DNA from: an uncultured Bacteroidales bacterium
Lineage (GTDB): Bacteria > Bacteroidota > Bacteroidia > Bacteroidales > FEN-979
Assembly: GCA_903903985.1 (NCBI GenBank)
Contig: CAIVAT010000033.1
Span: forward strand, 1 to 59,391
Direction: 5' to 3'
Length of the DNA stretch: 59,391 nt
The notes below the pieces were generated by a model. That model was given only the letters and a program-made list of their open reading frames with translations. It was not told where the DNA came from and searched no databases. This document shows positions 25,398 through 33,450 of the stretch, in pieces (position 1 is the stretch's first letter; every line of letters starts with the position of its first letter). Both the position numbers and the translations under genes were made by a program.

Positions 25398-28239
25398 TAT
25401 ACGGGCATCTTTCACAAATTTCCAGATCATTGGTTTGAGTGAATGGTTTCTCAAGATCATAAACTTCAGTCAAAACAGATAGAACAACCTTTTCAAAACG
25501 GCCGGCAACTGCATCATTCAATGTTGTTGTCATCTTACCGGGCTCGTCGTCCGGGACAGAAACGGAAGTAAACCCTGCATTGATCTTTTTCAGGGAAACG
25601 ATCCCGGCACACGAAACGACGGGGCTGTGAAACCAGCGGCCAAGCAGGTAGGCATACATCAGCAATTGGAATCCTATATTCAGGTCAGGGTTCACCTTCA
25701 GATCATTCCAATCTTTCACCTTCACTTGTTTTGACTCCGTCGCACCGGTTTTATAATCAATGATTTTCCACCAGCCATCCATCTTGTCGACCCTGTCGAT
25801 AAACCCCTTTAAACGAATGTTCAGATCCTTGTTCCCATATGGGATCCGGACCGTCGATTCAACAAGTTGTTCCAGGAAAGATACTGTGTAACTTTTTCCC
25901 GACTTTGCCAGTTCTTCCAACTGTTCAGACTCATTTTTCAAATACCGCCTCACCATTAATTTTGCCACGCTGACCAACAACAAATTTTTCCCATACGTAA
26001 TGCCGGAACCTTTGAATTTCTTTTCAAATGCTTTATCAACCTTCTCTTCCGCTATTTTCCCCATGGCCTCGAGCCAGTCCTTTGTCATAGGCCGGTCAAT
26101 ATATGGCTTGTAGAGCATGTTAAGGGCAGCATGCACTGCACTTCCGAGGACGGCAGGATCGATGGTATCATCAACATCTTCAGGTTCTTTAATGCCTGCT
26201 ATTTCGGAAAAATAAAATTTCAAGGTACAGTTGCGGAATGCATTCAATGACGTTGCAGAGAAACCTTTGAGTGCCTTTTCTTCGAGGGCAACAAGGGTAC
26301 CTGCATTTTTAGGCACAGTGATCAAAGGGATGGGTTCACCTATGGGTAGTGTCGTGGTTAAAATTGATTCAGTGATGGTTATTCCGGGATTAAATACCGG
26401 CAGTTCAGAAGCGATCTGCCGGAGGAACCGGCTGCGATCTCCGCCCCCCAACTGGTCCGGTTCGGTATTGTATAGTATCCACACATGCCGTGCACGCTGG
26501 ATCAGGCGGTAAAAATGATAGGCGTAAACCGAATCCTTGTACTGGTATGTTGGAAGCTCAAAACCCCTTTTAATATCGTAAGGGATGAAAGACGCGTTTA
26601 TCTTGCCGCTGGGCAACAAGTCTTCATTGCAAGATAGAATAACCAGGTTCTCAAAATCAAGGGTCCTGGTTTCAAGCATCCCCATGAGTTGCACCCCATG
26701 GAGCGGTTCGCCGTAAAAAGGAAGGCTGGTCCCTACGATCACCTGCTGATACAACCGGTAGAATTCCGGGATTTTCAGATCCGATGGAAAATCTGTTAAC
26801 AGGTTGCTGAGTTGAGATAAAATCCCCGAAAAGGCAAAGAGGTACTCCAGCTCCATTGGTTGTGCAACATTTATCCGGAGGGGCTCAACAATGGATTGGA
26901 GACAAACGATGGCGTCAGCGGGTTTGGCCCAGGATTTAAATATGGCTTCGAGGAAAGCCAGGTTGGCGGAGAACAGTCCTGTTTTCTGAGATATTATTTC
27001 ATCAATTCCAACGAAAACCAGATTCCCCCGCCTGATGCTGTCGATGGTTTCATCAAAAACGAACCTATTCCCTTGCAAGATCCCCTGTATCATCCGGTGT
27101 ACGTGTGGATGCTGCAGGAGTTTAAGTACATCTTTATAGTAGTATTTATCAATGCCTTTGGAAGTAAGGTAGGTAAACTGTGCCGTATGAAGGTGAAGCT
27201 GAAAAATGGTTTCAAAGAGGCTGGCCAGGGGAGTCTGGCAGAGCGGCAAACCTGCCGTGATGTTAAGTTCCTTCACCTCCGTGGGAATCGAGTTGAGCAA
27301 AGGCATCAGCAATCCCTCATCCAGGAGCACAACTGCGGCAGTTTCATTGGCCTGGCCTTTTTTTGCCAGTTCCTGCAAAAGATGCCCGCAATATTTCACT
27401 TGTCCAACAGGATCCGGGGATCCAATAATATCAATCTGTTTGACCGAATTGGAAAAATCATCGAAAATCCAGCGCGGTTCTTTGACGGGCCATTTGTGCA
27501 TCCAGCTGCGTAAAAAATCTCCTGCCTCCTGCTGTTTGTTTTCAAAGTAGTACCGGTCGGCATCCCATAGCATGGTGGCTTTGCCATCATTGCGTAAAAC
27601 GCCCATGATCCGTTCTTCTGCCCTGGTCAAGGCATTGAACCCTGCAAAAATGATATGCCGCCAGGGTAACTTATCCTTCACGTTATCAATGGTTTCTGCA
27701 GCGTGTCGGAAACAAAGCCCCTGGTAAGCATGGTTTTTACTCACCAGGCGGCTGGTGAGTTTTTCATAATACCCATACAACGACTCGTAGAAGCGAAGGT
27801 AATTTTTTTCAAATTCGGTCAGTGGCTGACCCTCGAGGTTCCACAGGCTAATGGCCCTGGCTTCGGTGAGCGTCGAAAATAACTCCTTTGCATCGGCCAG
27901 GTACCGATCGATCTCATTAAAATCGCTCAGCAACTGGGGTGCCCATCGTAAAAATTCCTCAAAGGTCTGTGCATTCGTCAACTCAATTTCACGATGAATA
28001 TCGTAAAGTTCAAAAAGCAGGTGCAAATTGTCAACTTCCTGTAAACCGCTGATCTCAGCAATGAAATCTTCAATTGAAAATATGGTGGGTGCCCAGGTAA
28101 TTTTCCCGACCTCCGCGGCGAGGTACTTTCTCAGGAATAATCCTCCACGTCGGTTCGGAAGGACAACGCAAATATCAGCCAGGTCATTGTTGAAAACTGA
28201 AACCAGGTACTGTGCGGTATATTGGAGGAAAGGAACCAT
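25378..28239 (-). CDS. AddB-like PD-(D/E)XK nuclease with Fe-S cluster
   Basis: The protein is the probable B subunit of an AddAB/RecBCD-type helicase-nuclease that processes double-strand breaks for recombination. From the ATG at 28239 it has 953 residues, beginning MVPFLQ and then CVVLPNRRGG in the position of a lost Walker A. The C-terminal nuclease carries IIDYKTGA. Four cysteines are placed as in AddB's Fe-S staple: one in FRNCTL and three in CERCPYINLC at the very end. A frame open 21 codons further upstream is ignored, because a -7 box (28261-28268) lies 22 bases before the chosen ATG. The partner AddA-like gene is at 33451-36549. Confidence 0.88.
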   Translation of the reverse strand: MVPFLQYTAQYLVSVFNNDLADICVVLPNRRGGLFLRKYLAAEVGKITWAPTIFSIEDFIAEISGLQEVDNLHLLFELYDIHREIELTNAQTFEEFLRWAPQLLSDFNEIDRYLADAKELFSTLTEARAISLWNLEGQPLTEFEKNYLRFYESLYGYYEKLTSRLVSKNHAYQGLCFRHAAETIDNVKDKLPWRHIIFAGFNALTRAEERIMGVLRNDGKATMLWDADRYYFENKQQEAGDFLRSWMHKWPVKEPRWIFDDFSNSVKQIDIIGSPDPVGQVKYCGHLLQELAKKGQANETAAVVLLDEGLLMPLLNSIPTEVKELNITAGLPLCQTPLASLFETIFQLHLHTAQFTYLTSKGIDKYYYKDVLKLLQHPHVHRMIQGILQGNRFVFDETIDSIRRGNLVFVGIDEIISQKTGLFSANLAFLEAIFKSWAKPADAIVCLQSIVEPLRINVAQPMELEYLFAFSGILSQLSNLLTDFPSDLKIPEFYRLYQQVIVGTSLPFYGEPLHGVQLMGMLETRTLDFENLVILSCNEDLLPSGKINASFIPYDIKRGFELPTYQYKDSVYAYHFYRLIQRARHVWILYNTEPDQLGGGDRSRFLRQIASELPVFNPGITITESILTTTLPIGEPIPLITVPKNAGTLVALEEKALKGFSATSLNAFRNCTLKFYFSEIAGIKEPEDVDDTIDPAVLGSAVHAALNMLYKPYIDRPMTKDWLEAMGKIAEEKVDKAFEKKFKGSGITYGKNLLLVSVAKLMVRRYLKNESEQLEELAKSGKSYTVSFLEQLVESTVRIPYGNKDLNIRLKGFIDRVDKMDGWWKIIDYKTGATESKQVKVKDWNDLKVNPDLNIGFQLLMYAYLLGRWFHSPVVSCAGIVSLKKINAGFTSVSVPDDEPGKMTTTLNDAVAGRFEKVVLSVLTEVYDLEKPFTQTNDLEICERCPYINLCGR

Positions 28240-28260
28240 TTGACAACGGTGTTGTGTTGA

Positions 28261-28268
28261 CAAAAATA
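28261..28268 (-). promoter_or_regulatory. -7 promoter box for the addB-like gene
   Basis: On the minus strand the bases read TATTTTTG, matching TAnnTTTG, 22 bases upstream of the proposed start. This decides the choice of start codon. Confidence 0.6.
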
Positions 28269-28318
28269 GGGAATAATCGTGGTTATTTTTCGGTAAATTC
28301 AATACAATGCGCTTATCA

Positions 28319-30556
28319 TTACTGAAGCGTAAATGTGGCAGTTACATTTTGTCCGTTGGACACAGTTGTAACACAAGTACCCGTTCCTGAACATCCGCCT
28401 CCCGACCATCCCGAGAAAAAAGAACCGACTGCAGGTGTTGCGGTCAGTGTAACGGTTGTGCCAAATAAATAATTGGCACTGCAGGTTGTCCCGCAATTGA
28501 TGCCTGCGGGAGAACTGGTAACTGTTCCGGAACCACTTCCAGCTTTTAAGATGGCAAGCGTATATGCATTAAGGTTAAAATTGGCCGATATGGTTTGGGC
28601 GCTGTGGATAGTGGCTACACAAGGGCCTGTTCCGGAACATCCGCCTCCCGACCATCCTGTAAATGTTGAGCCAGATGTGGGTGTTGCCGTCAGTGTGATG
28701 GTGGTGCCGGCGTTAAAACTGGCACTGCATGTCAGACCGCAGGCAATGCCCGAAGGGTTGCTTGTTACGGTTCCGGCTCCATTCCCTGTTTTCGATAATG
28801 ACAGCAGATAGCTATCAAGAATGAATGTGGCAGTTACATTCTTTGCCATATCCATATTAACTGCACAGCCTCCGGTTCCGGTACATGCCCCGCTCCAACC
28901 GGTAAAAGTCGCTTCTGCATCCGCTGTTGCGGTAAGGGTAACCAGGGTGCCGGCATTATAACTTGCATTACAGGCTGCTCCGCAATATATTCCGGTTGGT
29001 GTACCCGTTACTGTTCCGGGACCGATTTTTGTGACGGTCAGCGGATATGATTCTCGTGTAAAAGTGGCTGTTACGCTCTTTGCCATATCCATCGTGATGG
29101 TGCAGCTCCCGGTTCCGGTATATGCTCCGCTCCAACCGGCAAAAGTGGCTCCTGCATCAGGGGTGGCCATAAGGGTAACCAGGGTGCCGGAATCATAATT
29201 TGCATTACAGGCTGCACCGCAATAAATTCCGGATGGAGAACTTGTCACCGTTCCGGGGCCAACTCTTGTCACGGTGAGCGGGTAGGATTCATGAGTAAAA
29301 CTGGCCGTTACACTCTTTGCACTGTCCATACTGATGGCACAACTTCCGGTGCCTGCACATCCGCCGCTCCACCCGGCAAAGACAGAGCCGGCTTCCGGTG
29401 AGGCATGGAGCGTGACCACACTGCCGGCTTCAAAATCCGCATTACAGGTTGCACCGCAGAAAATTGCCAACGGGGAACTGGTCACCGTTCCCGAACCGGA
29501 GCCTGTTCTTGTCACTGTCAGCGGAAACGCATCCCGGGTGAATGTTGCAGTAACATTCCGGGAATTCCACATCGCAGTAATACAGACGCAATTCCCGCAA
29601 CATCCGTCTCCTGACCATCCTGCGAAGGTACAACCGGGATCAGGGATTGCAGTGAGTGTAACCACAGTTCCATAGTCAAAATCAGTGCTGCAGGATGTAT
29701 TGCAGAAAATTCCTGCCGGTGAACTGATAATGGTTCCGGTACCATTGCCATCTTTGGTCACAGTAAGTGTAAATGAACTGAGTGTAAATGTTGCAGTTAC
29801 ATTTTGGGCAGTGTCAATTGTTGTGACGCAGGGCGCTGTTCCGAAACATCCTCCTCCCGACCATCCTGAAAAATATGAACCGGCGTTTGGCGTGGCAGTT
29901 AAAGTTACAGGTGTTCCGCAGCCAAGATCCGAACTGCAGTCAGACCCGCAGTCAATACCAACAGCCGAACTTGCAACATTACCGCTGCCGTTTCCTGTTT
30001 TTATCACATTTAACCGGTAAACCAAACTGGCAGAAAAAACAGCTGCCGAAGAATGACCGCATGCATTATAGGCCCAAACAAAGAGGGTTTGTGATGTGCC
30101 GGTGCATGTAAGGCCTGTTTGCGTGTAAGAAGTGAGCGCATGATTATCTGATGCAGTTTCATAATTGTTCACAGTATTGTATTTATATCCCGTAGCACCC
30201 AAAACCGTTTTCCAATTCCATGTGATCTGGCTGCCGGCAGATACATGACCTGCGGCTTCAGGCAAGCCGGAGGGTGCCGCAGTGCAGCCACATCCAATGG
30301 ATAGCCAGCCATTGTTTATATAAAACTCAAGGCAATTGGTTGTGGTATTGAATATCTGCAATCCGGGAACGGGATCAACAATGGAATCTCTCTGTATGGT
30401 TGTCATCCTCGGGGGCAAAAATCCCTTGCTGGTGGATTTCACATCGAGCATTGCTGAATTAACAGGTGATGATCCATCCGAATTAATTGAAACCTGAGCA
30501 ACGGAAGCCAGGCCAAGAAAGGTGATGATGGCTAATATAAACAGTTTTTTTTTCAC
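28319..30556 (-). CDS. Secreted protein with seven InlB-type beta repeats
   Basis: The 745-residue protein has a signal peptide (about 1-20), a head domain starting QVSINSDGSS and continuing with FLPPRMTTIQ (a common N-terminal module of surface proteins in this phylum), and a fibronectin-like stretch (about 95-180). Seven tandem repeats of about 80 residues follow. Each reads roughly LTV...G.G.V.S.P.GI.C...C...(Y/F)..G..VTL.A.P..G..F.GWSG...C, ending NVTATF, which is the divergent InlB B-repeat family. Each repeat has two or more Cys pairs, suggesting disulfides outside the cell. It ends right after the last repeat, without a T9SS sorting domain. A role in adhesion is likely but not shown. 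Confidence 0.88.
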   Translation of the reverse strand: MKKKLFILAIITFLGLASVAQVSINSDGSSPVNSAMLDVKSTSKGFLPPRMTTIQRDSIVDPVPGLQIFNTTTNCLEFYINNGWLSIGCGCTAAPSGLPEAAGHVSAGSQITWNWKTVLGATGYKYNTVNNYETASDNHALTSYTQTGLTCTGTSQTLFVWAYNACGHSSAAVFSASLVYRLNVIKTGNGSGNVASSAVGIDCGSDCSSDLGCGTPVTLTATPNAGSYFSGWSGGGCFGTAPCVTTIDTAQNVTATFTLSSFTLTVTKDGNGTGTIISSPAGIFCNTSCSTDFDYGTVVTLTAIPDPGCTFAGWSGDGCCGNCVCITAMWNSRNVTATFTRDAFPLTVTRTGSGSGTVTSSPLAIFCGATCNADFEAGSVVTLHASPEAGSVFAGWSGGCAGTGSCAISMDSAKSVTASFTHESYPLTVTRVGPGTVTSSPSGIYCGAACNANYDSGTLVTLMATPDAGATFAGWSGAYTGTGSCTITMDMAKSVTATFTRESYPLTVTKIGPGTVTGTPTGIYCGAACNASYNAGTLVTLTATADAEATFTGWSGACTGTGGCAVNMDMAKNVTATFILDSYLLSLSKTGNGAGTVTSNPSGIACGLTCSASFNAGTTITLTATPTSGSTFTGWSGGGCSGTGPCVATIHSAQTISANFNLNAYTLAILKAGSGSGTVTSSPAGINCGTTCSANYLFGTTVTLTATPAVGSFFSGWSGGGCSGTGTCVTTVSNGQNVTATFTLQ

Positions 30557-30587
30557 TGAAACAATGATTTATAAGAAAACATTCATG

Positions 30588-30595
30588 CAAAGCTA
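30588..30595 (-). promoter_or_regulatory. -7 promoter box for the repeat surface protein
   Basis: On the minus strand the bases read TAGCTTTG, matching TAnnTTTG, about 32 bases before the ATG at 30556. Confidence 0.6.
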
Positions 30596-31112
30596 TGAAA
30601 ACATTTTCTTTCCGAGATGCATTGTCAAATGCTTGACGAGCTTCCTGGTTTCGAGATGATCATCAGCCAAAACCCGTATAGGGTAGATTTCCGGTTTTTT
30701 TCTGCAAGCGAAAATTCGTAGAAGTCATGCCCGGTCAAAGTTCCTTTAACGATCAGGCAACCGATTATTTTGCATCGCGCATGCAAAATGGAAATAAATC
30801 GTATTTAAATTGATATTTGTCAATGATATCAAAGGATCATTCAATACCAATGGCTTGATAACCCGTTGATGTAATCCGGGTTTAATTTGCTGATTTTTTA
30901 TTGCTGTCAACGAAACCAGGACACCGGAATGGAAAGGGCGGCTGATTTAAAATAATCTGGCTGATTTTGTTGCAATCTGAAGACCGCAATTAGCAGAACA
31001 GGATTGGGGAACCCACATGCTAAACAAGGAATAAGTGAATGACTGCCTGAATTGCAGGCCAAAATGAAGAGGGTACGAAGATAGCGAGATTTGCCCTTGA
31101 AAAACGTGAGAG

Positions 31113-31154
31113 GTGAGACGTGGTTCGTAAGACGCAGGATTTCACACGTCTCAC
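31113..31154. repeat. Inverted repeat of the GTGAGACGTG type at the end of the nucleotidyltransferase gene
   Basis: GTGAGACGTG (31113-31122) has its exact inverse complement at 31145-31154; CGTAAGACG and CGTCTTACG add a second pairing. The repeat stops four bases before the TAA (31158-31160) of the gene on the minus strand. Confidence 0.75.
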
Positions 31155-31157
31155 GTC

Positions 31158-31844
31158 TTACGCAATCTGTCCTGCGTCCTCCCAAACAATTCCATCTTCA
31201 AGATAGCCGGCAATCTTTTCAGTTTTTGCCAGTCTCAGATAGAGATCCGTCAGGGAAAATTTCCCATCTTCACTGATTTTCGGGAATATTCCGGTATCGA
31301 GGATTTGTATACCACTGAAGGCAAAGGCACTGTTGCTACTGGTTTCCCGAACCAAACGGCGTTCCCCGGTTTTTCGGTTCTCCCAGCCACAGAGGTTCAT
31401 CTGGTCGTCGAACAGAAAATACCGGGAGGTTGGGCGGTTGCGCACCGCCAGGGTGGCAAGCGAATTTGCACTGCGATGGAACTTTGCCATGCCGTTGAGG
31501 TCAAGGTCTGATAGAATGTCGACATTCCTGATCAATGCAGATTGACATCCCTCGAAAAACCAGGCAGCATTTTTCACACCCCCTCCCGTTTCAAGCAGTG
31601 CACCTGTTTCATCAGAAATCGAAATATTCAACCCAAAGTTTTCATTCAGGTGTATAAATTCAACTATCTGATCTGCAAAATGATGAACGTTTATAATTAA
31701 AGAATGAATGCCGGCTGTTTTCAAATGGAATACAGCATGTTCAAGCAATGTTTTTCCATCGACCACAAAAAGTGCTTTGGGGTGAGAATCGGTAAATGGT
31801 TTAAGCCGCGTGCCCAGACCGGCAGCAAGGATCATGGCTTTCAT
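31158..31844 (-). CDS. MurU-like sugar-1-phosphate nucleotidyltransferase
   Basis: The 228-residue cytoplasmic protein has the nucleotidyltransferase signature LAAGLGTRLKPFTD at residues 6-19, with HPKAL following, and NVDILSDLDL in the metal-binding position. Length and motifs fit MurU, which makes UDP-MurNAc from MurNAc-1-phosphate, but GDP-mannose or glucose-1-phosphate enzymes look similar. The gene starts 32 bases after a kinase gene of the AmgK type. AmgK makes the MurNAc/GlcNAc-1-phosphate that MurU uses, so a cell-wall recycling role is the best inference. Confidence 0.85.
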   Translation of the reverse strand: MKAMILAAGLGTRLKPFTDSHPKALFVVDGKTLLEHAVFHLKTAGIHSLIINVHHFADQIVEFIHLNENFGLNISISDETGALLETGGGVKNAAWFFEGCQSALIRNVDILSDLDLNGMAKFHRSANSLATLAVRNRPTSRYFLFDDQMNLCGWENRKTGERRLVRETSSNSAFAFSGIQILDTGIFPKISEDGKFSLTDLYLRLAKTEKIAGYLEDGIVWEDAGQIA

Positions 31845-31876
31845 ATGGACAGTGTTTGAATGCAGTGATGAAGGGA

Positions 31877-33412
31877 TCAGGTTTTATCCTGTTCGTCATG
31901 AAGCAGTTTAATTTTGAGATTATATTTGGTCTTCAGGTATTCAGCCAGTTCTTCAGCGCAATATACGGATCGGTGTTGCCCGCCCGTACATCCAAAGGAC
32001 ACCATCAGTTGGTCAAAGTCACGTCCGATATATGTCTCCACGCTTTGCCCCACCAAAGCACGCACATGATTTAGAAACACGCCTACCGAATGCTCCTTTC
32101 TCAAAAATTCGATCACTGGCTGATCTTTGCCGTTGAGATGCCTGAATTCATCATATCTTCCCGGGTTTGGCAGGGCACGGCAATCAAAAACGAAACCTCC
32201 GCCATTGCCACCTGCATCGAAGGGAATTGATTTTTTATAGGAGAAGCTATGAATGGTGACTGTCAATTTTTTTTCTAAATTATCATTAATGATTGTATTT
32301 TTTATATTATTGACATTACGATATTTATCATCAATTACTTCAACTGGTTGTTGATTATATAGCAATGGGTTGTCAATCATTTTACCAATGACCAAAATCA
32401 GGCTCTTCAGGCCAATATCAACCAGGTTGTTATCAAGAAGGTAGCCCAGGTTTCTGAGTGCGAAAGGAATACTTTGCAGGAAATGAGGCTTGTTTTCATA
32501 ATATCCCCTGAATCCATAAGCACCCAGGGCCTGAAGAATGCGAATCAGGACAAAACCATGATAGATCTTCATGAATTTTTCGCGGTCGACCGGGTATATT
32601 TCGCCAAGTTTGTTTAGGTAAAAGTCCAGCAGTAAATTTCTGGTCTTCATCGGTATATCGGCCTTTCCATCGGTCAGCAAGGAAGCGACATCATATTGCA
32701 GAGCGCCTTTTCTACCTCCCTGGAAGTCGATGAACCATGGTTCCCCATTCACAATCATGATGTTACGGGACTGAAAATCACGATAAAGAAAGAAATCAGC
32801 TTCGGTCTTCAGCAATAAATTACAAAGACTTTGAAAATCATCTTCGAGGGTTTGCTCATCAAAAGGGATCTTTGCCAGTTTCAAAAAGTAATATTTGAAA
32901 TAGTTCAGATCCCACATCATCGATTGGCGGTCGAATGCGCCACGGGGATAACACACTTTATAATCCAGGGTTTTCCCGGCCTTAACCTGGAATACGGGAA
33001 GCCATGCCAGGGCCTTTTTATACACTGCAATGATCTCCGGTGAAAACGGATTTCCTGGTGAATCCTCCCCGGAGGAAGGAGGTTTATAACCAACCGTTCC
33101 ACGTCTTTCAGTAAGGAACTGATAAAGCGTTGTATCTCCAAGATCGGTAATCAGGTAAACACGGTTAACCGGATCACTGGCCAGTAATGAAGGCACGGGC
33201 AAACCTTCGCTCATGAAATGTTGCGTGAAGGAGAAATAAGCCTGGTTTTCGAGAATATCCTCGTTATGCGCACCAATAACCGTTTCACCAGGCCCTGCAA
33301 GCCTGTAATAACTTCTGTAGGAGCCGGACCCCGGTAATTTAATAACCGATGTGGGTTGCATACCGCACCAGGATTTATAGAGGCGGATTAATTTTTCTTC
33401 TGCTTCTTTCAT
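31877..33412 (-). CDS. AmgK-like sugar kinase fused to a RapZ C-terminal domain
   Basis: The 511-residue protein joins two parts. Residues 1 to about 345 are an aminoglycoside-phosphotransferase-fold kinase with the catalytic YRDFQSRNIM and the metal-binding FIDFQGG, as in the MurNAc/GlcNAc anomeric kinase AmgK. Residues about 385-505 resemble the C-terminal domain of RapZ, with FVFDCRALPNPG and FGCTGGQHRS, but there is no RapZ N-terminal Walker A domain. In E. coli the RapZ C-terminal domain senses glucosamine-6-phosphate and binds RNA. The fusion therefore suggests amino-sugar recycling coupled to sensing, though its function here is unproven. It starts 38 bases downstream of the addA-like gene. 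Confidence 0.87.
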   Translation of the reverse strand: MKEAEEKLIRLYKSWCGMQPTSVIKLPGSGSYRSYYRLAGPGETVIGAHNEDILENQAYFSFTQHFMSEGLPVPSLLASDPVNRVYLITDLGDTTLYQFLTERRGTVGYKPPSSGEDSPGNPFSPEIIAVYKKALAWLPVFQVKAGKTLDYKVCYPRGAFDRQSMMWDLNYFKYYFLKLAKIPFDEQTLEDDFQSLCNLLLKTEADFFLYRDFQSRNIMIVNGEPWFIDFQGGRKGALQYDVASLLTDGKADIPMKTRNLLLDFYLNKLGEIYPVDREKFMKIYHGFVLIRILQALGAYGFRGYYENKPHFLQSIPFALRNLGYLLDNNLVDIGLKSLILVIGKMIDNPLLYNQQPVEVIDDKYRNVNNIKNTIINDNLEKKLTVTIHSFSYKKSIPFDAGGNGGGFVFDCRALPNPGRYDEFRHLNGKDQPVIEFLRKEHSVGVFLNHVRALVGQSVETYIGRDFDQLMVSFGCTGGQHRSVYCAEELAEYLKTKYNLKIKLLHDEQDKT

Positions 33413-33450
33413 GAATTCTATTTACGCTATTTAGCCATTCCACGTAATGT

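Larger units (their letters stand above)
30557..31157. other. 600-base intergenic region
   Basis: It contains the -7 box at 30588-30595 near its left end and an inverted repeat at 31113-31154 near its right end. An ORF of 92 codons on the minus strand runs through the repeat and has no recognisable features. No RNA gene or terminator was seen. Confidence 0.6.

Noticed and set aside
26860..27513. 217-codon plus-strand ORF opposite the AddB-like gene
   Set aside because: No recognisable motifs, and fully antisense to a conserved gene.
28322..30010. Regular DNA repeats considered as a CRISPR array
   Set aside because: The repeats are about 240 bp, diverged and fully coding; they encode the seven beta repeats of a surface protein.
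30907..31185. 92-codon minus-strand ORF in the 600-base gap
   Set aside because: It runs through the GTGAGACGTG inverted repeat and overlaps the end of the nucleotidyltransferase gene; no protein features.
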